Positions 19,010-28,700 of a stretch of DNA of 64,000 nucleotides are shown here, one piece after another. Position 1 is the first letter of the stretch. Each line of letters opens with the position of its first letter. The notes beneath the pieces were generated by a model. The model worked only from the letters and a program-made list of their open reading frames with translations, did not search any database and was not told the DNA's origin. The position numbers were made by a program, and so were the translations under genes. The DNA lies in contig NZ_JANAIE010000007.1 in NCBI RefSeq assembly GCF_029664245.1, positions 62,001 to 126,000 of the forward strand, read 5' to 3'. Source of the DNA: Profundicola chukchiensis (GTDB lineage Bacteria > Bacteroidota > Bacteroidia > Flavobacteriales > Weeksellaceae).

Positions 19010-19094
19010 CAAAAACTACAAGAAAATTTAACTTTATAATGAGCTAGGATTCGCTATTAGATTTAATAAGTTGAATTTCAATCAATTTTAAGAC

Positions 19095-20012
19095 TTATTT
19101 TTTAATAAATTTTCTTTGATATTTTTTGCCATCTGCTGTTGTCACATGAATTACATAGTTTCCAGCTGCTAATTTCTCTAGGTTCATGCTTTTTTGACCA
19201 AAGTATTTAGCGACGATTTTTCCTGACATATCATAAACATAAACCGAATCGATCTGTCCACTGTCAATAGAAACATTTAATTCGTTCAACACAGGGTTAG
19301 GATAGATATTAAATTTAGAGTTTGTTACTACATCATTAGTGTTTAAAACCTCATGATTAATTTCAATGTTGTCATAATAAGCATCATGACCATAATTGTT
19401 GTGTAGGAAGTTAATTCCTAGCGCGTCGATTTCATTAAATCTTGGAACACTAGCTATTAATTCATCATTTAAATAATAGAGTAAGTCATTCATAGTTACC
19501 TCTACCATAACCGTATTCCATTCGTTGATTTCCCAGTTAGCTTCGGTATATTGTGAGGCATATTCACCAGAGTTGATTACATAAATTAAACCTCTGTTTT
19601 CGATTCCAACTCCGGCAATGGGTTCGTATTCTTCGTTATCATTGATTCCAAACACAGTGAATTCAAAGTCGGCTCCTTGTTGTCCAGTTACTAAAATGTC
19701 ATAACTAATGCTAAATACTAAATTGCTAGAAATAGCTTCACTAAAAGATAATGAACCACCAAAAATTGGAAACCATTGAAAGTCATAATCTGGTTCGTGC
19801 CCATTTTTAAATGAAAAAACACCTTCAGAGGCTTGTTCGTCTGAAATCGTTTGGTATTGTACAATTCCGTCGCTACTTTCTGTTACTTCCCAGCTGTTTT
19901 GTGCGTGTAAATTTCCTAAACTATATCCTTCTTCTGCTTCAAACGAAATATTAGTTTGAGCTGAAATAAAAGCAGTTAATAGTAGGAGAGGTAGTGAATA
20001 AATTTTTCTCAT
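19095..20012 (-). CDS. Secreted protein with type IX secretion sorting domain
   Basis: 305 residues. Signal peptide MRKIYSLPLLLLTAFISAQ, a central beta-rich region of about 200 residues that resembles a concanavalin/LamG-like jelly roll (YYDNIEIN, EWNTVMVEVTMNDLLYYL), and a C-terminal type A sorting domain of about 75 residues (FNIYPNPVLNELNVS to YQRKFIKK). Proteins with this tail cross the outer membrane by the type IX system and are often anchored on the surface. No catalytic residues are evident; carbohydrate binding is possible but unproven. Single gene on the minus strand, placed after thioredoxin and its terminator. Confidence 0.88.
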   Translation of the reverse strand: MRKIYSLPLLLLTAFISAQTNISFEAEEGYSLGNLHAQNSWEVTESSDGIVQYQTISDEQASEGVFSFKNGHEPDYDFQWFPIFGGSLSFSEAISSNLVFSISYDILVTGQQGADFEFTVFGINDNEEYEPIAGVGIENRGLIYVINSGEYASQYTEANWEINEWNTVMVEVTMNDLLYYLNDELIASVPRFNEIDALGINFLHNNYGHDAYYDNIEINHEVLNTNDVVTNSKFNIYPNPVLNELNVSIDSGQIDSVYVYDMSGKIVAKYFGQKSMNLEKLAAGNYVIHVTTADGKKYQRKFIKK

Positions 20013-20038
20013 AACTTTTATTTTAAGTATTAATATAA

Positions 20039-20067
20039 AAAAACCATTCTATTAAAAGAATGGTTTT
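20039..20067 (-). terminator. Terminator of trxA
   Basis: AAAACCATTCT / AGAATGGTTTT stem with T-run on the minus strand, 25 bases after the trxA stop. Confidence 0.85.
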
Positions 20068-20091
20068 GTTAAAATTCTATTTTAATAGAGC

Positions 20092-20406
20092 TTACATTAA
20101 AGCCTCTAATTTATTTGATAACTGATCTTTAGGAACAACTCCAACAACTTTGTCAGCAACTTCTCCGTTCTTAAAGTATAAAATTGTAGGGATATTTCTA
20201 ATTCCAAATTCAGCAGCCGTATCAGGGTTGTTGTCAACATCAACCTTACCAATAACAGCTTTTCCTTCGAATTCCTCAGCTAACGCTTCTACAGAAGGAC
20301 CTACCATTCTACATGGACCACACCAAGCTGCCCAAAAATCAATCATTACAGGTAAATCTGTGTCTAAAATTTCTTTGATGTTGCCATCTGTAATTTCTAA
20401 TGCCAT
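20092..20406 (-). CDS. trxA: Thioredoxin
   Basis: 104 residues, the standard size. The redox motif WAAWCGPCRM lies at about residues 27-36; the cis-proline region is RNIPTILYFKNG. No signal peptide, so cytoplasmic. It reduces protein disulfides, including those of ribonucleotide reductase, whose class II form is encoded at 56812. It lies 95 bases downstream of dnaE on the same strand. Confidence 0.97.
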   Translation of the reverse strand: MALEITDGNIKEILDTDLPVMIDFWAAWCGPCRMVGPSVEALAEEFEGKAVIGKVDVDNNPDTAAEFGIRNIPTILYFKNGEVADKVVGVVPKDQLSNKLEALM

Positions 20407-20501
20407 AATTTTTTATTTGTAAATGTAAATTTAGTTATTATTTCTAATGTTTCTAATTCTAGCTATAAAGATAATTAATAATCTTATATAAATTTTTAAA
20501 C

Positions 20502-23500
20502 CTAATTCAATGAGAAATTAATTAAATCAATATCACTCAGAGCATCTAGAAACTCTCTTTGAATGTCAACTTTTGTACCAAGTGCCTGTGCTTTAAAAGT
20601 TTTTCTCATTTCTTTGTCTCGTAAATTCACCGTTAATTTTTGATGTCCTTTATGCTCGGAAACAACTTTCATTAATTGTTGAAGTAAATCTTCATTTAAA
20701 TCATTGATATCTAGGTTCAAAATTACTTCTCTGGCGTTTTTCTCAATTACTTCAGAAAGTAATTCTACATCTTTAATATTGACAAATATTTTCTTGCTCC
20801 ATTTATTTTCGGATATCTCTAACCTGACAAGAACCATTTGATTGACATCTAAGAAAGGCCTTAACTTAAGATATTCTGCGCCAAACACTCTGAACTCATA
20901 ACTATCTGTGTAGTCATTTAAAGTGATGATACCGAACTTACTACCATCTTTGTTAGAGGTGAATTCTTTGGCATCTGTAATTATGGCACCTACTTTTACA
21001 CTTTTGTTAACCATTCTTTTTAGATCACCATTTAAACGGTTGAGTTCGAAATTGGTAAAAAACTTAATTTCATTTTTAAACTTATCTAAGGGATGTGCCG
21101 AAATATAAACTCCAACCACTTCCTTTTCTTTATTCAGGGCATAAACCTCTGGCCATTTTTGACAGAATGGCACTTCTGGAGATTGAATTGTGTCTTGCAT
21201 GGTTTCTTCCCCAAATAATGAAATTTGATTTTCATTTCCTCCTTTTTGTGTGGCTTGACCAAATTTTACGATTTTCTCTAAAACAGTCACACCATTTTCG
21301 TCTTCGAAGAAATATTGACCACGATGATATTTATCCACTTCGTCAAATGCTCCTGCAAGAATTAGATTCTCTAAGGTTCTCTTATTTACCTGGCTTAAAT
21401 CAACTCGTTTAACAAAATCAAAAATACTTTCGAATCTTCCGTTTTCTCTTCTTTCCTGAACAATAGATTCTACTGCACCAGCACCAACTCCTTTTACAGC
21501 AGCCAATCCGAAACGAATCGCTCCCTGTTTGTTAACATTAAAAAATAAATTACTCTCATTCACATCAGGACTTAATACAGGAATTTCCAAGCGGTTACAT
21601 TCCTCCATAAAGAAAGATATCTGCTTGATATTATTCATGTTATTACTCAATACAGCCGCCATAAACTCCGCTGGATAATGAGCTTTTAAATAAGCAGTTT
21701 GAAAGGCTACATAAGCATAACAAGTCGAGTGAGATTTATTGAAAGCATATTGCGTAAATGCAATCCAGTCCTTCCAAATTTTATCTAATACTTTCTCTGG
21801 ATGGCCGTTTTCTTTTGCTTGTTTCTTGAATTTAGGTTCAAGTTCAGCCAGTGGACCTAATAGCTTTTTACCCATCGCTTTACGCAATGAATCGGCTTCA
21901 CCTTTAGTAAAGTTGGCCAACTTCTGCGAAAGCAACATTACTTGCTCCTGATAAACGGTAATTCCATAAGTTTCAGATAGATATTCTTCCATTTCTGGTA
22001 AGTCATACTGAATCTCCTCACGACCATGTTTCCTGTCAATAAAGTTCGGGATATAGGCCATAGGACCTGGACGGTATAAAGCGTTCATCGCAATTAAGTC
22101 ATCAAACTTATCGGGTTTTAATAACTTAAGGTTACTCTGCATCCCAGGTGACTCATATTGGAACACTCCAGTAGTTTTTCCTTTTTGGAAAATCTCTTGA
22201 TAGGTTTTTGGGTCATCTAATGGGAAATCGTCTGGAATCAATTCAACACCTGAAGTTTCTTTAATTAGTTCCACCGCATCCATAATAATGGTTAGCGTTT
22301 TTAGACCTAAGAAATCCATTTTCAATAATCCTGCGTTTTCCACAACAGAGTTATCGAACTGAGTTACAATTTGATTTTCAGATTTTTCTTTAGAATCTCC
22401 ACTTTTCTCCTTAGCAACAGCCACCGGAATTAACTCTCTAATATCGGTAGGCGTAATAATTACACCACAAGCATGTACACCAGTATTTCTAATACTTCCT
22501 TCAATTACTTTGGCTTGCTGAATAATTCTAGATTCCTCGGTGTTGTCTTTGTAGATTTTAATTAAATCCATTACATCACCAATCTGATCGTTATTGAATT
22601 TTTTCTTTACTTCGTTTTCATCCAAATCTAACATCTTGTTTAATTTGGCGTGAACTTTCTTGGCGATTCTATCCGTGTCGGATAAAGGTAAATCCAACAC
22701 ACGACCGGTATCTCTAACAGCAGATTTTCCGGCCATCGTACCATATGTAATAATTTGAGCTACCTGAGAGCTTCCGTATTTATCCACTACCCATTGAATA
22801 ATAACATCACGACCACGGTCATCAAAGTCAATATCGATATCGGGAAGTGAAACCCTATCTGGATTTAAGAAACGCTCAAATAGTAAGTCATATTTAATAG
22901 GGTCAATATTGGTAATCCCAACACAATAAGCCACGGCAGAACCAGCAGCAGAACCACGACCCGGACCAACAGAAACGCCCATTTTTCTAGCTTGTGAGGT
23001 AAAGTCTTGTACAATTAAGAAATAACCAGGATATCCCGTTTTTTCAATGGTTTCAAGTTCGAAATCTAGTCTTTCAGAAATTTCTGGCGTAATTTCTCCA
23101 TAGCGTGCTTTGGCACCTTCATAAGTTAAATGGCGTAAATAATTATTTTCACCTCTTACACCGCCATCAACTTCATCTTGTGAATCTTTAAATTCATCTG
23201 GAATATCGAATTTAGGAAGTAATACTTCATGTTGAAGTGTATATGGTTCAAACTTTTTAATAAAGTCCTCAAAATTACTAATGGATTCTGGGATGTCTTC
23301 AAAAAGCTTCTCCATTTGAGCTTGAGACTTAAAGTAAAACTCATTATTAGGGAAACCAAACCTGAAATCTCTACCTCTTCCGATAGGTGTATATTGTTTT
23401 TCACCATCACGAACACATAATAAAATATCGTGTGCTTCTGATTCAGATTGATCTAGGTAAAATGTATTGTTCTGCGCTAATACTTTAACATCGTGCTTAC

Positions 23501-24854
23501 GCGCAAATTCTAATAGGACATTGTTTACGTGATTTTCTTCCTCTAGTCCATGACGAATGAGCTCAACATAAAAATCTTCTCCAAAATGTTCTTTCCACCA
23601 TAAAAATGCTTCTTCGGCTTGAGTTTCACCAACATTCAAGATTAAATTTGGAATTTCACTCGTTAATGCGCCAGTAGTGGCAATTAAATTTTCTTTAAAC
23701 TTTAAAATCACCTCTTTACCAACACGCGGAAAGCCCATATAGTAACCGTCCGTGTAACCTGTTGAAGAGATTTTAGCTAAATTATGATATCCAGCCTTGT
23801 TTTTGGCCAATAGAACTTGTGTAAATCTTCGATCTGGATTGTCTTTGGTAAACTTCGTTTGTTGATATCTTTCAGAAACATAAACCTCACATCCAACTAT
23901 AGGAATGATTGGGTTTTCTCTGTCTTTATTCAATTTTTCTGCTGCTGCAATAAAATGAAATGCACCCATCATATTCCCCATATCGGTCATTCCAACTGCA
24001 GGCATATTTTCTTTTATAGCACGTTCTACAAGTTCATCCACTTTAGTTGTAGCAGATAGAATAGAGAAGGAGCTATGGTTATGGAAATGGAAGAATGGTG
24101 AGTCAATATCAGACTTTAAATCTTCTTTTGATTCAAGATTTAAAGAAATATCAGTTTCTGCAAGACTATCAGCGATTTGAGTTCCTACCTCAATATCATA
24201 AGGTTGTATTACATCCGGAAAATGCTCTTTGAAAGCAGCATAATTTTCTGGTGTAAATTTAGTTAAGGAAAAAGGTATTACTTCTAATCTTACGAGTTCA
24301 AAGAAACAACGTGCGGTTGCATTAACATCGGCTGCTGCGTTGTGGGCTTCATCGAAAGGAGTTCCAAAAAGTTTGTTGTGTAATTCTGAAAGCGTTGGCC
24401 ATTTATATCCACCACCTCGTCCTCCAGGAATCTGACAGTAATTGGTACCTTCATCTTTGGTATCGATGATAGGAAGACTTGTTAGATTCTCGGTAGGTAA
24501 ATCTTTCCTAAACATTTCTGCACCCGCAATATTGATATCAAATTCAATATTGTGACCAATGATGATGGTATCTGGCGTAAGATGACTTTCGAATTTATTG
24601 ATGATTTCAACCAAATCTTCACCTTCTGCAATAGCTTTTTCGGTGGAAATACCATGAATCTTTGCCGCATTAAAAGGAATGGTGTATCCTTCGGGTTTAA
24701 TTATATGGTTGTGGTTTTCTATCAGCCTACCTTGTTCATCGTGAATTTGCCATGCCAATTGTACCATTCTTGGCCAGTTTTCACTGTCTGATAAAGGAGC
24801 ATTAAAATTCTTAGGTAATCCAGTTGTCTCAGTATCAAAAATTAGGTAACGCAT
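20502..24854 (-). CDS. dnaE: DNA polymerase III alpha subunit with N-terminal DnaQ-like exonuclease
   Basis: 1450 residues. Residues 1-190 form a DEDDh proofreading exonuclease: Exo I FDTETTGL (D7, E9), Exo II IIGHNIEFDINIAG, Exo III EAHNAAADVNAT. A PHP domain begins at about 255 (HFHNHSSFS, with intact HxH). The C-family polymerase follows, with catalytic PDIDIDFDDRGRD at 671-683 and GPGRGSAAGS nearby, then the finger and beta-clamp regions, and a C-terminal OB fold (about 1250-1340). The fusion makes it longer than the roughly 1160 residues of E. coli DnaE, where epsilon is a separate protein. It is the replicative polymerase. ATG start; no neighbour appears coupled. Confidence 0.96.
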   Translation of the reverse strand: MRYLIFDTETTGLPKNFNAPLSDSENWPRMVQLAWQIHDEQGRLIENHNHIIKPEGYTIPFNAAKIHGISTEKAIAEGEDLVEIINKFESHLTPDTIIIGHNIEFDINIAGAEMFRKDLPTENLTSLPIIDTKDEGTNYCQIPGGRGGGYKWPTLSELHNKLFGTPFDEAHNAAADVNATARCFFELVRLEVIPFSLTKFTPENYAAFKEHFPDVIQPYDIEVGTQIADSLAETDISLNLESKEDLKSDIDSPFFHFHNHSSFSILSATTKVDELVERAIKENMPAVGMTDMGNMMGAFHFIAAAEKLNKDRENPIIPIVGCEVYVSERYQQTKFTKDNPDRRFTQVLLAKNKAGYHNLAKISSTGYTDGYYMGFPRVGKEVILKFKENLIATTGALTSEIPNLILNVGETQAEEAFLWWKEHFGEDFYVELIRHGLEEENHVNNVLLEFARKHDVKVLAQNNTFYLDQSESEAHDILLCVRDGEKQYTPIGRGRDFRFGFPNNEFYFKSQAQMEKLFEDIPESISNFEDFIKKFEPYTLQHEVLLPKFDIPDEFKDSQDEVDGGVRGENNYLRHLTYEGAKARYGEITPEISERLDFELETIEKTGYPGYFLIVQDFTSQARKMGVSVGPGRGSAAGSAVAYCVGITNIDPIKYDLLFERFLNPDRVSLPDIDIDFDDRGRDVIIQWVVDKYGSSQVAQIITYGTMAGKSAVRDTGRVLDLPLSDTDRIAKKVHAKLNKMLDLDENEVKKKFNNDQIGDVMDLIKIYKDNTEESRIIQQAKVIEGSIRNTGVHACGVIITPTDIRELIPVAVAKEKSGDSKEKSENQIVTQFDNSVVENAGLLKMDFLGLKTLTIIMDAVELIKETSGVELIPDDFPLDDPKTYQEIFQKGKTTGVFQYESPGMQSNLKLLKPDKFDDLIAMNALYRPGPMAYIPNFIDRKHGREEIQYDLPEMEEYLSETYGITVYQEQVMLLSQKLANFTKGEADSLRKAMGKKLLGPLAELEPKFKKQAKENGHPEKVLDKIWKDWIAFTQYAFNKSHSTCYAYVAFQTAYLKAHYPAEFMAAVLSNNMNNIKQISFFMEECNRLEIPVLSPDVNESNLFFNVNKQGAIRFGLAAVKGVGAGAVESIVQERRENGRFESIFDFVKRVDLSQVNKRTLENLILAGAFDEVDKYHRGQYFFEDENGVTVLEKIVKFGQATQKGGNENQISLFGEETMQDTIQSPEVPFCQKWPEVYALNKEKEVVGVYISAHPLDKFKNEIKFFTNFELNRLNGDLKRMVNKSVKVGAIITDAKEFTSNKDGSKFGIITLNDYTDSYEFRVFGAEYLKLRPFLDVNQMVLVRLEISENKWSKKIFVNIKDVELLSEVIEKNAREVILNLDINDLNEDLLQQLMKVVSEHKGHQKLTVNLRDKEMRKTFKAQALGTKVDIQREFLDALSDIDLINFSLN

Positions 24855-25052
24855 AGTATTGTTAGTAGGTAAGGAGTGGTTATTAATGGGTGTGATTTTA
24901 ATTTAAAAATTGCAACTAAAGTTAATCAATTAAATTTAAAATTGGGGGCAACCAATTCTTCAATCTAATTAAGAAATAGTTGAATATTATTATGTGTAAT
25001 AAAAAAAGGAAAACTCTAAAAAGAGCGATTTATTTAATTATTAAAGCCTAAA

Positions 25053-25092
25053 AAATGCAAACCCATCCAAAAACTTGAATGGATTTGCATTG
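25053..25092 (-). terminator. Terminator of the amidohydrolase gene
   Basis: AATGCAAA-CCCATCC paired with TTGAATGG-ATTTGCATT (mismatch in the middle); T-run on the minus strand. Confidence 0.8.
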
Positions 25093-25104
25093 AAGTTTAA
25101 TGTT

Positions 25105-26085
25105 TTATTTTTGAATACCTAATACCTTCAAACCGTTTACGGTAGCGATATCAGATAATTTTTCTACATCGTAGTAGTGGCAAGATTCTAACATTACTCT
25201 TAACTCAGTCCATAAATCTCCATCAGAGAATGGCTTGTAAATATCGTTGATGTTGTCTGTACCAAACGCAACATTAATTCCATGAGGAATCATTTCGTCA
25301 ACTGGCGTTACAGAGTTATGACTTGGAGCTAATCTTTCTGTACGATTATGATCAATCCATGCAGTAGGACAAGAAATAACATGTAAATCTGCCTCTTTCA
25401 TTAGATCATATAACTCGTATCTATATTTTTTTGGATGAGCAGCAACTGAAATAGAGTGAACAGCTGTCACTTTTCCTTGCATTCCGTGCTCAATAGTTTT
25501 ACGTGCTAATAACTCAGTTTCTTTTTCTTCGTCTGTGTTAAACTGATCCACGTGAACGTGAACTAATTTACCTTTGTTTTTAGCTGTTTCCATCAAGATG
25601 TCTAAGTGCTCTTCTTCTTGACCAAAGTCTTTAGCTGGTAAACCACCAATAATGTCAACAAAGTCAGAAGATAAATCGAACCACTCTTTTGCTTTTGGAT
25701 CGATTACTCCTTTCAATACTTGGTTCGCAAAACGAATCTCGATGTCTGAACCAAAGTCTTCTTTAATTCTTCTTGCTGCAATCATACTTTTGTCTTCCAT
25801 TACGTCGTCAACGTCGATGAAAGTACCTACAGCTTGCGCGCCTTGACTTAGGAAAAGCTCAATTGCTCTCGCCATACGGTCATAAATAGTCTGAACTGAA
25901 GAGTTTTTCTTCATTTCATCAACTAAATGCCATTTTTCTTTTAAGTAAGAATTGGTGAAAGAGAAGGTGTCTTGCTGAAGTGAAAACGCTCTGTCTAAGT
26001 GTGCGTGACAATTCACCCAACCGCCTTTTTCTTTAATTCGTTGGATTACTGCTTCTTGTGGATTAAAATAATGTAAATCGCTCAT
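25105..26085 (-). CDS. Amidohydrolase family protein (cytosine deaminase-like)
   Basis: 326 residues from the ATG at 26085 (MSDLHYFNP); the longer frame would need a TTG at 26109 and overlaps nothing useful. It has a TIM-barrel metal-hydrolase pattern: NCHAHLDRAF (HxH near the N-terminus), HVHVDQFN, VTAVHSISV, and the late Asp in AFGTDNINDIY. The HxHLD start and FGTDN end are like CodA and related N-heterocycle deaminases. The substrate cannot be fixed from sequence. Lacking the usual N-terminal beta-sandwich, it begins directly with the barrel. Monocistronic. Confidence 0.82.
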   Translation of the reverse strand: MSDLHYFNPQEAVIQRIKEKGGWVNCHAHLDRAFSLQQDTFSFTNSYLKEKWHLVDEMKKNSSVQTIYDRMARAIELFLSQGAQAVGTFIDVDDVMEDKSMIAARRIKEDFGSDIEIRFANQVLKGVIDPKAKEWFDLSSDFVDIIGGLPAKDFGQEEEHLDILMETAKNKGKLVHVHVDQFNTDEEKETELLARKTIEHGMQGKVTAVHSISVAAHPKKYRYELYDLMKEADLHVISCPTAWIDHNRTERLAPSHNSVTPVDEMIPHGINVAFGTDNINDIYKPFSDGDLWTELRVMLESCHYYDVEKLSDIATVNGLKVLGIQK

Positions 26086-26403
26086 ATTATGCTTTGAAAT
26101 TAAAATCAACCAAATTTACGGCTTTGTATCTGTTTAGAAAAATTAGTTGGAACTATTATTTAACCCGTTTTCAACAAAGAATTAATAGTTTAATTCTCAA
26201 CGCTTTTCTGAAAAGTAGGCTTCTTAATTGTCAGAATGTACTTAAAAGCGATTTTACCAATTGATAAGTTTAGATTTAGCTGAAAATCACCTTAGCTCAA
26301 TTCTACGCTGAGAACTGGTCCATTTTTGAATAAAATTTTATATAAATCTGAAACAAAACAATGTTAAACTTAAGTTAAATTTGTTACTCATAAGGTACTT
26401 TGT
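26086..26403. other. Intergenic region between divergent genes
   Basis: No open reading frame or RNA gene is evident. On the minus strand TAAATTTG at 26111-26118, 26 bases before the amidohydrolase ATG, matches the -7 element. On the plus strand TAAATTTG near 26375 is a second possible -7 element ahead of padR. Confidence 0.5.
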
Positions 26404-26436
26404 TTTGCAAAGTACTGTCTATTGTTTGTATGTTTG
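26404..26436 (+). promoter_or_regulatory. Promoter of the padR-pspC operon
   Basis: TTTG, 21-base spacer, TATGTTTG; about 60 bases ahead of the padR ATG. The leader could hold an autoregulatory site. Confidence 0.55.
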
Positions 26437-26496
26437 CATTAGATAGTTCTATATAGCTATTGAAATAAGTTTAAATAACCATTAAAAATTCAATTC

Positions 26497-26829
26497 ATGA
26501 ATGCAGAAAAAGCTAAAATACAGATGAGAAAAGGCATCTTAGAGCTTTGCATTTTGAGTATCATCAAACGAGGAGATTTGTATGCATCTGATATAATAGA
26601 GGAGCTAAAATCTGCAGAGATGATTGTGGTAGAAGGGACATTGTACCCTTTGCTCACCCGACTTAAAAATGCCGATTTACTCAATTACAGATGGGAAGAA
26701 TCCACTTCTGGACCGCCTAGAAAGTACTATTCTCTGACCGAAAAAGGTCAAGATTTTTTAAATGATTTAAAACACACTTGGAATCAACTACAAAACACCG
26801 TTAACCAAATAACTCAAGAAAATGGATAA
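26497..26829 (+). CDS. PadR family transcriptional regulator
   Basis: 110 residues, single-domain PadR winged helix: KGILELCILSIIKRGDLYASDI, then VVEGTLYPLLTRLKNADLL (recognition helix), the wing with SGPPRKYYSLTEKG, and a C-terminal dimerisation helix. PadR proteins repress nearby genes and often sense membrane or small-molecule stress. Its last 8 bases overlap the start of the PspC-domain gene, a coupling that points to the PspC protein as its partner or target. Confidence 0.93.
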   Translation: MNAEKAKIQMRKGILELCILSIIKRGDLYASDIIEELKSAEMIVVEGTLYPLLTRLKNADLLNYRWEESTSGPPRKYYSLTEKGQDFLNDLKHTWNQLQNTVNQITQENG

Positions 26830-28513
26830 GACATATAACATAAGTTTAGGAGGCTTTGCTTTTATGATTGACGAAGTAGCCTACAACATTCTTAAAAAAT
26901 ATTTAAGTGACATTAAAGTCTCTTTGCGTAATTCGCCAGGGGTTGACGAAATCATTTATGATGTAGAATATAGAATGGCCGAATTATTAAGAGAAAAAAT
27001 GATGGGACGCGAGGTTGTGAATCCATCTGATGTATCTTATCTCGTAGAAACCATGGGGCAACCTGAGGATTTTTATAACGAAGAATTTTTAGATGATGAG
27101 CCAAGCGCAAGTTCTGGAGGGAGAACCTATACCAAACCCGGAATTGGTGTCAAAAAACTGTTTCGTGATCCGGATGATAAAATGTTGGGTGGAGTATGCT
27201 CTGGTATTGCACATTACATAGGCGTAGATGCTGTTTGGGTAAGGTTATTCTTGGTGTTAATGCCATTCTTAGATTTTATTTTTCTTGGAGTTTCAACTGG
27301 AATGTTAATTTTCACCTACATTATATTATGGTTGATTATTCCGTTGGCAAAAACTACCTCTGACAAATTACAGATGCGTGGAGAGCCTGTTAACGTAGAT
27401 TCGATTAAGGATTTTTTTGGCAACAGCCCGGAAAGCATTCGTGAGAATGTAAAAGAATTTGGAAATGATGCTCGCCGGGTGGCACAAAACTCTGGAAGTG
27501 TAATTGGTGATGTTCTAAAGCTTCTTGTAAAGATTATGGCTGCTATATTTATATTCTTCTTGTTTATGATAGCGCTTACTTTGTTAATAGCTTTTATGGT
27601 TGCCATATTTGGAATTGGGATTGCTGGTTTTAGTTTAAATTCGTATTTACCTTATCTGTTTGAAGGAAGTTGGGAGCAAATTGTTGCCTATATAAGTTTT
27701 GCTTTGGTGATGATCATTCCAGCCGTAGTATTGGTTTTAATTGCCGTAAGATTAATTTCTTCGCGATATAAAGTGCCTAGATTCATTGCTTTCACGTTAC
27801 CTACTTTATGGATACTTGGTGTATTCGGTTTAATTGGGGTTAGTGTTTATACTTTGACAGAATTTCAACGTACAAGTTCTATCACAGAGACTGTAAATAT
27901 TCCAACCAATGCTAATACGATTATCGTTCAGCGTGATGATGATTATGGTGACTTCGATTTTGATGATACTTTTCAAATAAAAGATGGACATTTTGCGGTG
28001 CCAGTGGATGATGATTTAACTTTGAAAAAGTCTACTACAGGTCATGCTTATGTTGAATTAAAGATTTCGGGTAAAGGAAGAACTGAAGCTAGGGCTGCTA
28101 ATAATTTAAAAGGAGCTAATTACAATTATACAGTTGAAGATAGTTTAATTAGATTGGATAATTTCTTATTCTTAAAAGAAGGGCAACGTTGGAGAAAGCA
28201 AGATGTAAAAACTACTTTATTCTTACCAGAAGGAAAGAACGTTATCTTTAGAAATGTCGATGATGTAGAGAGTTACGAAAATGGAAGTTATACATGGCAT
28301 GATGTAGATTCGGAAAATATTTATACCTTTGAGAATAACTTATTGAAGTGTATAAATTGTCCGGGTAAAACCAATTTAGACAAGTCCAACAATTTGAATT
28401 CCGAAAGGGAGTTAAAAATTAAAAGTGGTGAAGACTCAATAATTATAAAAACCAATAAAAATGATACAAGTAATCTTATTATTTCTAGCGAAGCTGATTC
28501 AATTGTTGATTGA
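26822..28513 (+). CDS. PspC-domain membrane protein
   Basis: 563 residues. Residues 1-85 are a soluble HAAS-like helical domain (LKKYLSDIKVSL, ETMGQPEDF). A PspC domain follows at about 115-190 (KKLFRDPDDKMLGGVCSGIAHYIG plus two hydrophobic helices), then two to three more membrane helices (about 245-350) and an extracytoplasmic C-terminal domain rich in Asp. The family resembles the envelope-stress protein PspC, but this long form with a PadR partner is a Bacteroidota arrangement of unknown role. Translation is coupled to padR by the ATGGATAA overlap. Confidence 0.88.
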   Translation: MDKTYNISLGGFAFMIDEVAYNILKKYLSDIKVSLRNSPGVDEIIYDVEYRMAELLREKMMGREVVNPSDVSYLVETMGQPEDFYNEEFLDDEPSASSGGRTYTKPGIGVKKLFRDPDDKMLGGVCSGIAHYIGVDAVWVRLFLVLMPFLDFIFLGVSTGMLIFTYIILWLIIPLAKTTSDKLQMRGEPVNVDSIKDFFGNSPESIRENVKEFGNDARRVAQNSGSVIGDVLKLLVKIMAAIFIFFLFMIALTLLIAFMVAIFGIGIAGFSLNSYLPYLFEGSWEQIVAYISFALVMIIPAVVLVLIAVRLISSRYKVPRFIAFTLPTLWILGVFGLIGVSVYTLTEFQRTSSITETVNIPTNANTIIVQRDDDYGDFDFDDTFQIKDGHFAVPVDDDLTLKKSTTGHAYVELKISGKGRTEARAANNLKGANYNYTVEDSLIRLDNFLFLKEGQRWRKQDVKTTLFLPEGKNVIFRNVDDVESYENGSYTWHDVDSENIYTFENNLLKCINCPGKTNLDKSNNLNSERELKIKSGEDSIIIKTNKNDTSNLIISSEADSIVD

Positions 28514-28548
28514 TATCATCGTTTAAATAAGGACTAACATATAAAAAT

Positions 28549-28588
28549 AACTGCTTATTCTCTTAGAGGATAGGCAGTTTTGTTTTTT
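28549..28588 (+). terminator. Terminator of the padR-pspC operon
   Basis: AACTGC.TATC type stem (AACTGCTTATTCTC / GAGGATAGGCAGTT with a short loop) followed by TTGTTTTTTT. Confidence 0.75.
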
Positions 28589-28657
28589 TAATGTTAGCAA
28601 TTAAATTGCTTAGGTATTCATATCAAATCTCAGTAAGCAAAAGAATCTTAAATCGAT

Positions 28658-28665
28658 TATATTTG
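28658..28665 (+). promoter_or_regulatory. -7 element of menB
   Basis: TATATTTG matches the consensus 35 bases ahead of the menB ATG. No good TTG lies at the expected -33 distance. Confidence 0.5.
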
Positions 28666-28700
28666 CTTAATTGTCAAATTGAATAATAAAAATAAACATA

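Noticed and set aside
18393-19020. tRNA as an integration site for a mobile element
   Set aside because: No integrase, no tRNA fragment repeat and no foreign genes adjoin; the copies are complete and separately expressed.
23156-23416. Open frames inside dnaE and other large genes in alternative frames
   Set aside because: They lie wholly inside genes with intact domain motifs and carry no family signature of their own.
26086-26109. Longer amidohydrolase start at TTG 26109
   Set aside because: The ATG at 26085 lies closer to the conserved HxH region and is preceded by a possible -7 element.
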